Below, one piece after another: positions 1 to 7,851 of a stretch of 10,558 bases of DNA. The position numbers were made by a program, and so were the translations under genes. Source of the stretch: DATDAW01 sp036524675 (GTDB taxonomy: Bacteria; Verrucomicrobiota; Verrucomicrobiia; Chthoniobacterales; DASVRZ01); the NCBI GenBank assembly GCA_036524675.1, contig DATDBU010000201.1, forward strand, positions 1-10,558. Reading direction: 5' to 3'. The stretch's first letter is position 1. Every line of letters begins with the position of its first letter. Under the pieces are notes generated by a model that was not told where the DNA came from, ran no database searches, and saw only the letters and a list, made by a program, of their open reading frames with translations.

Positions 1-396
1 ACGGTGCAGAAACTGATCAACGAACTGGCACGCAAAGGCCTTAAAGTCGAGCACTACGCCAATAGCGATACGCCGATTTTCGAACTTATCGAAGGGGAGG
101 GAGATAAAGCCGTAATTCACCCACTTTTCACGATTCCGGAAATTCTTGAAAAGGTTTTGGAAATTGGTAAAAAAGGCCTGTCGATCCAACGATTCAAAGG
201 TCTCGGTGAGATGAATCCGAAGCAACTTTTTGAAACCACGATGAACCCGGAAAAGCGCAAACTCATGAAAGTCGATCTGAATGAGGATAACGCGCTCGAA
301 GCCGACCGGATGTTCACGATTCTGATGGGAGACATCGTGGAACCGCGAAAACAATTTATCGAAGACAACGCCCTCAACGCCCGCCTGGACGTGTAG
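1..396 (+). CDS. gyrB: DNA gyrase subunit B, C-terminal end (5' truncated by window)
   Basis: This is the last 131 codons of the type II topoisomerase subunit that binds ATP and, with GyrA, introduces negative supercoils. The frame is open through the window edge, so the GTG at position 4 is internal and not a start. Visible hallmarks are QRFKGLGEMNPKQLFETTM (about residues 62-80 of the fragment), the conserved GyrB C-terminal signature, followed by ADRMFTILMGD and VEPRKQFIEDNAL, which end the Toprim/C-terminal region in essentially all GyrB proteins. It could in principle be ParE, but GEMNPKQLFETTMNPE and the NALNARLDV ending are GyrB-like. Its Met content is ordinary (5 in 131), a useful contrast with the downstream cluster. 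Confidence 0.96.
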   Translation, partial: TVQKLINELARKGLKVEHYANSDTPIFELIEGEGDKAVIHPLFTIPEILEKVLEIGKKGLSIQRFKGLGEMNPKQLFETTMNPEKRKLMKVDLNEDNALEADRMFTILMGDIVEPRKQFIEDNALNARLDV

Positions 397-434
397 CGCA
401 AGACCATAGTCCCAAATCAGCCGGAGCCCCCCTC

Positions 435-677
435 ATGCCAATCTCGTTCGCACGACGAACCGCGATCTTTTGGAGTTTGGTGCTGGCTGTGTATCTCCTC
501 GGATATCTGATCGTCCGCGCCACGTTGGTGCACACCTGGCAGAGGGATGGGCAGAGTTACGTTATCTTTCCGGAATGGCCACGGTCGCTGTACTATGTCT
601 ATCGACCTATGGCCGATCTCGACGGAAAAATCACCGGAATGCGTTTCCGCCAAAGTTCGATTACGGAGGCAAAGTAG
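435..677 (+). CDS. Small single-helix membrane protein of unknown function
   Basis: This 80-residue protein is not one I recognise. It has a short basic N-terminus (ARR at residues 6-8), one clear hydrophobic helix at about residues 11-29 (IFWSLVLAVYLLGYLIV), and a soluble remainder rich in aromatic residues, including SYVIFPEWPRSLYYVYRP. This suggests an N-in membrane anchor with about 50 residues outside. The start is supported by a GGAG at 423-426, eight bases upstream of the ATG, one of the few good Shine-Dalgarno sequences in the window. It lies 38 bases after the gyrB stop and may be cotranscribed with it. The coding call rests on the ribosome site and sensible composition. Overlapping frames at 470-835 and 547-780 are less protein-like. 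Confidence 0.62.
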   Translation: MPISFARRTAIFWSLVLAVYLLGYLIVRATLVHTWQRDGQSYVIFPEWPRSLYYVYRPMADLDGKITGMRFRQSSITEAK

Positions 678-695
678 AACCGCGCCGGAACCGAG

Positions 696-710
696 CAAGT
701 TCCAAACTTG
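696..710. terminator. Short hairpin between convergent genes
   Basis: CAAGTT (696-701), a CCA loop and AACTTG (705-710) form a perfect 6-bp stem in the gap between the small membrane-protein gene and the convergent tonB stop. The place is right for a transcription end, but no T-run follows on either strand, so an intrinsic terminator is only a weak possibility. Confidence 0.25.
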
Positions 711-765
711 GTGTCGCTTGCACGAAATTTGCGGACCAATCCCACAGATCTCACATGTCAGCGGC

Positions 766-1575
766 CTATTTTTTCGGTAAAGTCCACGAAATGGAGAATG
801 TCGCTCTTCCGGAGACGCCTGGTTTAACTTTGTAACGGTTTTTCACCCAAGTCGTAGTTCGCGAGTCGAGATAACTCACTCCCGTGCTTCGTGCCATGAC
901 CACCGAGGTAATGCGGCCGTTTTCGTAGGCGATCAACACCTCACCGACACCCTGGTAACGCCGCAGCAGGGAAACGCCGTCGTATTGTGGACGCGGCGTG
1001 GCGAGGAAGTCGCCTTTGCTGCCGCCACGACCTCCAACTTTGCCGTTCGGGACGCCTTTTTTCACAGCGGTGGACGCTGCCGGGGCGGTCGTGGGTTTGG
1101 GTGCGATTTTTGGTTTTTCAGGTTTCGGTTTCGGTTTTTCCTGGACGGGTTTGGGTGTCGCGGCTGGGGTTGGAGCGGGTTCGGGCAGTTCAAATTCCGG
1201 TTTTTCCACGGGCGGCGGCGGAGGCGTCGGGTCCGGTTCGGCCGGCGGTGGCGTAGGCTCGGGTTGTGGCGGGAGTTCTTCCTTTGGTGCGTCGGACTCG
1301 CCCAGCGGCGGCGGTTCGTTTTCCACAGCATCGATGTCGTTTAATTCGACGGTGATTTCTTTGACCGGTTCCTCGACGGGCGCAAAACGCGCCGTGACGT
1401 AGGCCGCGGTGAAAAGCGTGATGACCGACACCGGAAGAAAGCCCCAAAATGATCCATCGCGAGGAGCGCTGTAGCGGCGCTGCCGGGGAGCCGGCGATTT
1501 TGGCGGCTCCGGCAGTCTGGCCTGGGGCTGCGACTGTGGCGGTTTCCGGATTTCGGGTTCTTGTAAAGTTTCCAT
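766..1575 (-). CDS. tonB: TonB-family energy transducer
   Basis: This 269-residue protein carries proton-motive energy from ExbB/ExbD across the periplasm to outer-membrane receptors. It has a cytoplasmic Pro/Arg-rich N-terminus of about 42 residues (longer than classical TonB), one membrane helix at about 43-62, a long Pro/Glu/Lys-rich spanning region at about 88-165 with PEP- and KPKP-type repeats, a Gly/Lys linker (177-189), and a TonB C-terminal domain at about 192-267. That last domain reads through RRYQGVGEVLIAYENGRIT and ends in a GRATFSISWTLP strand. The start lies 5 bases after the exbD stop, so it is the last gene of an exbB-exbD-tonB operon. It could serve the receptor starting near 9951, although it is not under the same leader. 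Confidence 0.9.
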   Translation of the reverse strand: METLQEPEIRKPPQSQPQARLPEPPKSPAPRQRRYSAPRDGSFWGFLPVSVITLFTAAYVTARFAPVEEPVKEITVELNDIDAVENEPPPLGESDAPKEELPPQPEPTPPPAEPDPTPPPPPVEKPEFELPEPAPTPAATPKPVQEKPKPKPEKPKIAPKPTTAPAASTAVKKGVPNGKVGGRGGSKGDFLATPRPQYDGVSLLRRYQGVGEVLIAYENGRITSVVMARSTGVSYLDSRTTTWVKNRYKVKPGVSGRATFSISWTLPKK

Positions 1576-1580
1576 GCCGG

Positions 1581-2033
1581 TTAATTGGTCGCGGGAGGCG
1601 CGCCTGCGGGGGCCGCGGCGGTGGCTGAGGTGGCTTTGATTTCGAAAACGACTTTTTCCACGCCGGCGGAACGGAGTTTATCGAGCGCTCCCATCACTTC
1701 GCCATGCAGGGCATCCTTGTCGCCGCGGACGTAAATTCGAGCGTCTTTATTCTCGGCGCGAAGCGTTTTGGCGTGTTCGTAGAGTTGATCGGCATCCAGT
1801 TTCTCCTTTTCCCAGAAGAATCCGCCGAGAGGATCGACGGTTACGGTAATGAAGTCCGACTTTTTCTCGGGCGTGCTGTTGGCGACGGACGGCAAATTCA
1901 CTTTCACGCCGCGCATCTGGATCATTTGCAAACTCACGAGCATGAAGCAGGCGAGCAGGAAGAACATGATGTCGATGAGTGGGATGATTTCGATGCGAGG
2001 TTTCCGCTTCGAGGCGCGTGCGGGTAGTCTCAT
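1581..2033 (-). CDS. exbD: ExbD/TolR-family biopolymer transport protein
   Basis: This 150-residue protein is the proton-channel partner of ExbB. It has a short basic cytoplasmic N-terminus (residues 1-14), then IEIIPLIDIMFFLLACFML, where Asp21 is the conserved membrane carboxylate needed for proton-driven function. The helix spans about 17-38. A periplasmic domain (about 45-135) follows with the usual pattern, including ITVTVDPLGG and RIYVRGDKDALHGEVM, and the protein ends in an Ala/Pro-rich tail. Its start codon overlaps the exbB stop by four bases (ATGA, 2030-2033), which predicts translational coupling. TolR is the alternative, but the neighbouring TonB-like gene favours the ExbD role. 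Confidence 0.92.
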   Translation of the reverse strand: MRLPARASKRKPRIEIIPLIDIMFFLLACFMLVSLQMIQMRGVKVNLPSVANSTPEKKSDFITVTVDPLGGFFWEKEKLDADQLYEHAKTLRAENKDARIYVRGDKDALHGEVMGALDKLRSAGVEKVVFEIKATSATAAAPAGAPPATN

Positions 2034-2662
2034 ACCGTGGCGAGCTGTTTGGATTTGTTGGCCAGGAGCTCGACATCGGTGGCGGTATTTTCGAGTTCCG
2101 TGCGGAAGGTTTCTACGCGGCGATTAAAATAATTCAGCGGCAACAGGCAGAAAATCGCGATACCCAGGCCGGCGGCGGTGGCGATGAGAGCCTCGGCGAT
2201 GCCACCGCTGACTTTCGTGGCGGCCAGGTCTTCGTTTCCGACAAAGCTGAACGAGTGCATGATCCCGGTGACGGTGCCAAGCAATCCGAGCAACGGCGCG
2301 AGTGTGACGATGGTGTCGAGGATCGACAGAAACCGCTCGGCCCTTTCGACTTCCGTGGTTGCGGCCCGCTGGAGTGCGCCTTGCAGCGATGAATGAAAAT
2401 GATGCAATCCGTGCCACATGACGCGCAGGAAGGGATCCTTGGAATTGCGTGCCAGTTTTGAGGCGCCATCAACGTCGCCAACTTCTATCTTCGATAAAAC
2501 TTCATCGACCTGTTGCGGACGGCGGCGGGATTTTTCGACGATTTGCCAGATGAACCGTTCGATGACGACGGCCAGCGCAACCACGGCGGTGGCCAGGATC
2601 GGCCACATGATCGGACCGCCATGGAGAAAAGTTTGAACGACAACGTTATCGTGCAGAGACAT
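2030..2662 (-). CDS. exbB: MotA/TolQ/ExbB-family proton channel protein
   Basis: This 210-residue inner-membrane protein forms the pentameric channel around ExbD. Three helices are visible at about 16-38, 115-137 and 155-178, with a cytoplasmic domain between the first two. The family core APLLGLLGTVTGI (122-134) and GGIAEALIATAAGLGIAI (153-170) are both present, as is the conserved ERF after helix 1. The length is close to TolQ/ExbB norms without the periplasmic extension seen in some ExbB proteins. It is the first gene of a three-gene minus-strand operon with exbD and tonB. No clear Shine-Dalgarno precedes the ATG. The promoter presumably lies in the divergent region upstream (2663-2900 read on the minus strand), but I cannot place it convincingly. 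Confidence 0.93.
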   Translation of the reverse strand: MSLHDNVVVQTFLHGGPIMWPILATAVVALAVVIERFIWQIVEKSRRRPQQVDEVLSKIEVGDVDGASKLARNSKDPFLRVMWHGLHHFHSSLQGALQRAATTEVERAERFLSILDTIVTLAPLLGLLGTVTGIMHSFSFVGNEDLAATKVSGGIAEALIATAAGLGIAIFCLLPLNYFNRRVETFRTELENTATDVELLANKSKQLATV

Positions 2663-3067
2663 AAATTATGGGGACTGTGTGGGTTAAATGGGATTTTTTT
2701 AAATGGCAGTTCACGGTTAGGCCGGCGCCGTTAGGGTGGATGCTTCTTGAAGTGGATCTGCAGCCCTACTCGTTTAGTATAGATTAAAGATTTAAAAAAA
2801 CGCCGTGGGAAACGTCCACGACTTTTTGAGCTTTCAGTCATCCGCTGATATTCCCGATTCCGAAAGGTGGACGCATGCTAACGCTAAAACTGGCGGTGTC
2901 AAATGCTCGCTACGCCGAATCGATTCCTGGCCGACATGAATCGGAATGGCGAATTTTGTGATTTAGTTCGCGTAATAAATTTTCTTAAACGGGAGTTTTT
3001 TGCAGGGCGAAACGGGCCGCTTCTCCTAGGTGTGAACGAATAACCGGGAAAATAATTGTAGAGAGCG
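2663..3067. other. Gene-free divergent intergenic region
   Basis: About 400 bases separate the exbB start from the plus-strand promoter at 3068. I see no convincing coding frame, no RNA gene and no mobile-element end here. The region is more AT-rich than its surroundings and contains A/T tracts (2694-2701, 2790-2800, 2975-3000). It also contains the small dyads CGATTC/GAATCG (2921-2926 with 2938-2943) and the hairpin at 2804-2820. It must hold the promoter of the exbB operon. A TATACT on the minus strand (2781-2776) is a possible -10 box, but no good -35 box is spaced with it. Confidence 0.55.
2794..2827. terminator. Terminator-like hairpin flanked by A and T tracts
   Basis: CGTGG (2804-2808) pairs with CCACG (2816-2820), extendable by one G-T pair, leaving a five-base loop. 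T5 follows on the plus strand (2823-2827). On the minus strand, T7 follows three bases after the stem (complement of 2794-2800). It thus resembles a weak bidirectional terminator. On the minus strand it lies about 140 bases before the exbB start, so it could block read-through into exbB or act as an attenuator if the promoter is further upstream. The stem is short. Confidence 0.33.
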
Positions 3068-3095
3068 TTGACATACCCTATATACTTGGTAGTCT
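3068..3095 (+). promoter_or_regulatory. Promoter of the transporter/oxidoreductase operon (cassette copy 1)
   Basis: A perfect -35 box TTGACA (3068-3073) is followed, after 16 bases, by TAGTCT (3090-3095) as the likely weak -10 box. The same sequence TTGACATACCCTAT with the same downstream TAGTNT occurs at 9753. The spacer contains a degenerate dyad, CTATAT-ACT-TGGTAG (3078-3092), that corresponds to a near-perfect dyad in the second copy and may be an operator. A weak -10 box behind a perfect -35 box suggests a regulated promoter. Transcription would start near 3102-3103, only a few bases before the structured leader. Confidence 0.72.
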
Positions 3096-3107
3096 TTTTC
3101 CGTTTTC

Positions 3108-3166
3108 GAGCCAGCCCGCGCGGGCAGCTCCTGGGACCGACCGCACTCGCGGAGGCCGCGAGTCCA
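3108..3166 (+). ncRNA. Candidate cis-regulatory leader RNA, copy 1
   Basis: Hairpin 1 is GAGC (3108-3111) with GCTC (3127-3130), enclosing GCCC/GGGC (3114-3117 with 3122-3125) and a GCGC loop. After a short linker come ACCGA (3136-3140) and hairpin 2, CCGC (3141-3144) with GCGG (3149-3152) closing an ACTC loop, followed by AGGC. An outer stem GGAC/GTCC (3134-3137 with 3162-3165) could enclose hairpin 2. The whole unit is matched, ungapped, by 9793-9848, including a compensatory pair change in hairpin 2. In this copy a rival 8-bp stem, ACTCGCGG with CCGCGAGT (3145-3152 with 3156-3163), is mutually exclusive with hairpin 2 and the outer stem. I do not recognise a known riboswitch core. The ligand or protein partner is unknown. 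Confidence 0.66.
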
Positions 3167-3226
3167 CACGCTGTTCATTTGTCCCCTAATCGTCCCTTCG
3201 AAACCTCGTCCGCCTATTTTCCAACC

Positions 3227-3274
3227 ATGATTTCTCCAGCCCAATTCCGCGCCATCGCGGTTCCCCAAGCATGA
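3227..3274 (+). CDS. Short upstream ORF (15 codons) coupled to the permease gene
   Basis: The frame ATG (3227) to TGA (3272-3274) encodes MISPAQFRAIAVPQA. Its stop overlaps the permease ATG in an ATGA arrangement (3271-3274). No Shine-Dalgarno is evident. It contains no Cys and no run of a single amino acid, so it is not a classical attenuation peptide. It may simply deliver ribosomes to the permease start by translational coupling, or be fortuitous. Its position between the leader RNA and the first gene makes it worth noting. Confidence 0.35.
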   Translation: MISPAQFRAIAVPQA

Positions 3275-4187
3275 GCTTCCGCGAACAAACTGTCCCTGCT
3301 TTTGCCGGTAATTTTCCGGCTTCCGTTGTTATTGATCAGCCGGTTTTGCTAGATGGACCGTCGGCCAAACCCGGATTCGATTGGCGGGCATTGCGTCCGG
3401 GCTTGGTCCTGGCTGGGTTGTTTGTCGCGCTGCTGTTCGTGGCGGCGGTCGAGCCGCGCTGGCTAGTTTCGGGCGATCCATTGGAGGCGAATGCGCGGCA
3501 TGCGTTTCGCGGGCCGAGCTACGGGCATCCGCTCGGGACGGATGAAAATGGCCGTGATGTGCTCACCCGGCTTGTTTATGGAGTGCGGCCGTCGCTCATT
3601 ATGGGGCTCGCTGCGACGGCGATCGGTGTGGGTCTCGGGACGGCGCTGGGCCTGATCGCTGGTCTTGGGCCGCGCATCGTTGATAATTTTTTCATGCGTG
3701 TCGTGGATGTATTGCTGGCGTTTCCCGATCTTTTGCTGGCGCTCGTCATTATCACTTTCTGGGGCCAGGGCCTCGTGAACGCCATCTTCGCGGTCGGCGT
3801 TGCGAGCGTCCCGCGATACGCGCGCATGGTGCGGGCGCAAACGTTCGTCGTGCGCAACACCGCGTATGTCGAGGCCGCGACAACGCTCGGGCTGCGGAGA
3901 TCAACCTTGATCTGGCGTCACGTACTGCCAAATGCGATCAAACCCATCCTCATCCTCGCGACCATCGGCATCGGGGGAAAAATAGCTGCGGGAGCGTCAC
4001 TGAGTTTCCTCGGTTTCGGCGCGCCGCCGCCGGCACCGGAATGGGGATCGATGCTGTCGGTCGGACGTAATTTCCTCTCCAACGCCTGGTGGCTCACGGC
4101 CATCCCGGGGATCGCGATCACGCTGACCGTTGTGTCCGTGACGGCGCTCGGGCGCGAACTTCTCCGCCGGAGCGAGGGCAAAACGGT

Positions 4188-4191
<4 letters not shown>
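3271..4191 (+). CDS. ABC transporter permease, oligopeptide/dipeptide (DppC/OppC) type
   Basis: This 306-residue inner-membrane permease belongs to a peptide/nickel/opine-class importer. It has an N-terminal cytoplasmic extension, helix 1 at about 43-61, and the DppC-family signature HPLGTDENGRDVLTRLVYG (86-104). Further helices lie at about 107-130, 147-163, 167-183, 225-247 and 276-295. The EAA coupling loop, EAATTLGLRRSTLIWRHVLP (201-220), contacts the ATPase. The length is normal. It has no cysteine and only 5 Met. It is the first full gene after the leader RNA, and its stop overlaps the ATPase start (ATGA, 4188-4191). The usual partner permease (DppB type) and a substrate-binding protein are absent from this window and may lie beyond the receptor gene. 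The substrate cannot be read from sequence. Confidence 0.92.
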
Positions 4192-5825
<1,634 letters not shown>

Positions 5826-5869
5826 AAATCTCCCAATCACGTACTAATTCACCGCAGAATCATTTCTCG

Positions 5870-5908
5870 TTCGTAATTCCTAATTCGTAATTCCTAATTC
5901 TTCATTAG
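5870..5908. repeat. Tandem 14-bp direct repeat in an intergenic gap
   Basis: TTCGTAATTCCTAA occurs twice back to back (5870-5883 and 5884-5897), followed by a partial related unit TTCTTCATTAG (5898-5908). It fills most of the 99-base gap between the ATPase stop and the nitroreductase start and is AT-rich in an otherwise GC-rich operon. It has no spacers or dyad character of a CRISPR. Such short intergenic repeats are often scattered through a genome. Its role is unknown, and it could affect local mRNA stability or copy number by slippage. Confidence 0.6.
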
Positions 5909-5924
5909 TCATTCCACCAGCCTC

Positions 5925-6550
5925 ATGTCCAGCACCACGACCCTTTCTCACGCCGACCTCGCGACCAATGCCCGCCGGGCCGATTACTCCATCCATCCAC
6001 TTTTTATCGAGCGCTGGTCGCCCCGCGCCTACACCGAAGAGACAATCCCTGACTCCATCCTATTCGCTCTTTTCGAAGCCGCGCGCTGGGCGCCTTCCGG
6101 CAGTAACGACCAGCCGTGGCGTTTTCTTTATTCCAAAAAAGGATCGGCAGCCTGGCAGACCTTCTTGGACTTGCTCCTTCCCGGGAACCAGCGTCGGGCC
6201 GCGCAGGCTTCCGCGCTCGTGGTGCTTGTCTCGAAAAAAATAAAAATCGGCCGCGACGGGGGCGCTCCATCTCCACGAGCCATTCTTTTGACACAGGCGC
6301 GGCCTGGCAGAACCTCGCTCTCCAGGCTCATCTGCTCGGCTGGGGCACCCGTGCCATCGGAGGTTACGACCGTGAAAAAGCCCGCATCGCGCTGCGTGTG
6401 CCCGAGGACTTCGCGCTCGAAGCCGCCGTTGCCATTGGCAGGCCGGGTGACAAGTCTCTTCTCTCCGCCGAATTTCAGGATCGCGAAATCCCCAGCGGTC
6501 GCCAATCGCTCAAAGAGCTCGTGATTGAGGGCGGTTTCGCCAACGCATAA
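5925..6550 (+). pseudogene. Nitroreductase-family protein split by a one-base frameshift
   Basis: Two overlapping frames encode one FMN-dependent nitroreductase. Frame 1 from ATG 5925 gives the N-terminal half with the FMN-binding ERWSPRAY (29-36) and ARWAPSGSNDQPWRF (53-67), up to ALVVLVSKK. The remainder, HSFDTGAAWQNLALQAHLLGWG through an ILVxxGxP-like AVAIGRPGD segment, is in a second frame ending at 6550. Adding one base near the A7 run (6234-6240) or the G5 run (6258-6262) restores a 208-residue protein of usual family length (about 190-210). This could be a real recent mutation, a homopolymer sequencing error, or slippage on A7. No other damage is visible, so loss, if real, is recent. 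The restored protein would have no Cys and only the initiator Met. It is cotranscribed with the ABC genes and the hydrolase. Confidence 0.85.
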
Positions 6551-6571
6551 CCTAGCGCCTTCCACCCACCC

Positions 6572-7279
6572 ATGAGCCACTCGATTTCCCTCCTTGCCGC
6601 CGACGGCCACCCATTTTCGGCCTATGTCGCAGGTGATCCTTCCGCCAACTCCGCTGTGATCATCCTGCAGGAAATCTTCGGTGTGAACGCCCATATCCGC
6701 TTTGTGGCCGACACCTATGCTCGTCACGGCTTTTATGTGGTCGCGCCCGCCCTCTTTGACCGGATCGAGCGCGACGTCGAGCTCGATTACGACCCCGCCG
6801 GCCTTGATCGCGCGCGGGCCCTTGCCGCCCGTCTGTCCCCCGAAGCGGTGCTTCAGGACATCGCCGCCGCCATCGCCCATGCGGGCGCTAACACTCGTGG
6901 CGGACGCGTTGGTGTGGTCGGTTACTGCCTGGGCGGCAGCTATGCATGGTTGAGCGCCACCCGGCTTTCGCCCGCTGCCGTCGTCGGCTACTATGGCTCC
7001 AAAATCGCCGCACACCTCAACGAGAAACCTCTCGTCCCGGTGATCCTTCATTTCGGTGATCAAGACCGGGGCATCCCGCTTTCCGACATCGATAAAATCA
7101 GGGCAGCCCATCCCGACGTGCCCGTGTTTGTTTACTCTGCCGGTCACGGTTTTAACCGCAATGGCGGTGCCTCCTGGTCCGAACCCGCCGCCAACCTGGC
7201 TTTTGCCCGCACGCTCGATTTCCTCCGCACCACCCTGAGTCCTGCATCCGTTCAGAGAGGCGAAGCCGTCCCTCAATAA
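6572..7279 (+). CDS. Dienelactone hydrolase-family protein
   Basis: This 235-residue cytoplasmic alpha/beta hydrolase belongs to the dienelactone hydrolase group, which opens lactone or ester bonds (carboxymethylenebutenolidase in the classical member). The Cys-Asp-His triad is visible: Cys119 in GYCLGG (117-122), Asp165 in GDQDRGIP (162-169) and His192 in GHGFNR (191-196). Glu34 in QEIFGVN is the conserved residue that activates the nucleophilic Cys. The length is normal. It starts 21 bases after the nitroreductase stop, without a clear Shine-Dalgarno. The only sulfur residues are the initiator Met and the catalytic Cys, a striking economy. The true substrate is unknown. A role in processing an imported ester, lactone or organosulfur compound is inference from context. 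Confidence 0.9.
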   Translation: MSHSISLLAADGHPFSAYVAGDPSANSAVIILQEIFGVNAHIRFVADTYARHGFYVVAPALFDRIERDVELDYDPAGLDRARALAARLSPEAVLQDIAAAIAHAGANTRGGRVGVVGYCLGGSYAWLSATRLSPAAVVGYYGSKIAAHLNEKPLVPVILHFGDQDRGIPLSDIDKIRAAHPDVPVFVYSAGHGFNRNGGASWSEPAANLAFARTLDFLRTTLSPASVQRGEAVPQ

Positions 7280-7298
7280 AACCTGTCCGTGTCCTGAA

Positions 7299-7332
7299 GC
7301 GTGGTCCTCGTGCCGCCCCACGCACGGCTTTT
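7299..7332 (+). terminator. Weak terminator- or attenuator-like hairpin inside the operon
   Basis: GCGTGG (7299-7304) pairs with CCACGC (7318-7323), followed shortly by TTTT (7329-7332), in the 83-base gap between the hydrolase and DUF5069 genes. A competing stem CGTGC/GCACG overlaps it. The loop is large and the T-run short, so at most partial termination or a processing/stability role is expected. Confidence 0.25.
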
Positions 7333-7362
7333 CCAAAAACACATCATCCTACGGAAAAAATC

Positions 7363-7818
7363 ATGTCTACCAACCTCTTCTCTCCCGATCTCACGCTGCG
7401 CCCCCCACGTTCCCCGCGTCTCCGCCTGGGCGGTTTCGTCATCCTTCCCCGCGCACTCGACAAGGGCCGCGCAAAACTCGCCGGCAGGATCGGCGAATAT
7501 CATTTTAACTGTCCCCTCGACAAACGCTTCCTTTCCTTCGTGAAGATCGAAGGTGACGCCCTTCTCGCTGAACTCGCCGCGGGCAAAGGCGACGGTGAGA
7601 TCCTGGCGTGGATTTTCGAAAACGCCGGGCACAAACCCTTTCCGTGGGAGATCACCCAATGGTCCGCGTTCCAGGAATCTCTGGGACCCGACACCGTGCA
7701 GGCAAAAGAGCGCTTCGCACGGCAACTCGCCGAGCAGGCCCCCGACCGCGGTGACATCCTGACCGGCTTCGACCGGCTCGACCTCGACGATTATCTAACA
7801 TTCGGCGGCAAAGCCTAA
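7363..7818 (+). CDS. DUF5069 domain-containing protein
   Basis: This 151-residue soluble protein matches my memory of the DUF5069 family, of unknown function and common in Verrucomicrobiota and Planctomycetota. The supporting pattern is RPPRSPRLRLGGFVILPRAL (13-32), then DKGRAKLAGRIGEYHFNCPLDKRF (33-56), the family's most recognisable stretch, and later EILAWIFENAG. The length is typical. It has no signal peptide or membrane helix. It has one Met (initiator) and one Cys (in FNCPLD). It sits between the hydrolase and the aldo/keto reductase in the same direction and is probably cotranscribed. The family call is from recognition, not a search, and a function cannot be given. Confidence 0.8.
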   Translation: MSTNLFSPDLTLRPPRSPRLRLGGFVILPRALDKGRAKLAGRIGEYHFNCPLDKRFLSFVKIEGDALLAELAAGKGDGEILAWIFENAGHKPFPWEITQWSAFQESLGPDTVQAKERFARQLAEQAPDRGDILTGFDRLDLDDYLTFGGKA

Positions 7819-7851
7819 CAGTCTGCCACTCCTCCGTCTTTTTTCTTTTCC

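Noticed and set aside
435..835. Alternative plus-strand frames 470-835 and 547-780 near the small membrane protein
   Set aside because: They lack a ribosome site and have no membrane or domain pattern. The frame at 435 has a well-spaced GGAG and a clear transmembrane helix.
998..1402. Gly/Ser-rich 134-codon plus-strand frame inside tonB
   Set aside because: It is the reverse of the Pro-rich TonB spacer. The Gly repeats are complements of Pro codons.
3108..3166. Leader considered as a known SAM-I, SAM-II, SAH or cobalamin riboswitch
   Set aside because: The conserved cores I know for these classes are not visible, and the two-hairpin layout with ACCGA and AGGC does not match them. This is a judgement from memory; an Rfam search would decide.
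3068..3274. 68-codon frame starting with TTG at the -35 box
   Set aside because: Its start coincides with the promoter and would not be transcribed. Only its last 15 codons (from ATG 3227) are retained as a possible upstream ORF.
5870..5908. Direct repeats considered as a CRISPR fragment
   Set aside because: The units abut without spacers, are only 14 bp, and no cas genes are nearby.
6128..7342. 404-codon open frame on the minus strand opposite the hydrolase and nitroreductase
   Set aside because: The sense strand carries two recognisable enzymes. The antisense product is His/Gly/Asp-rich with no family character, so it is a shadow frame.
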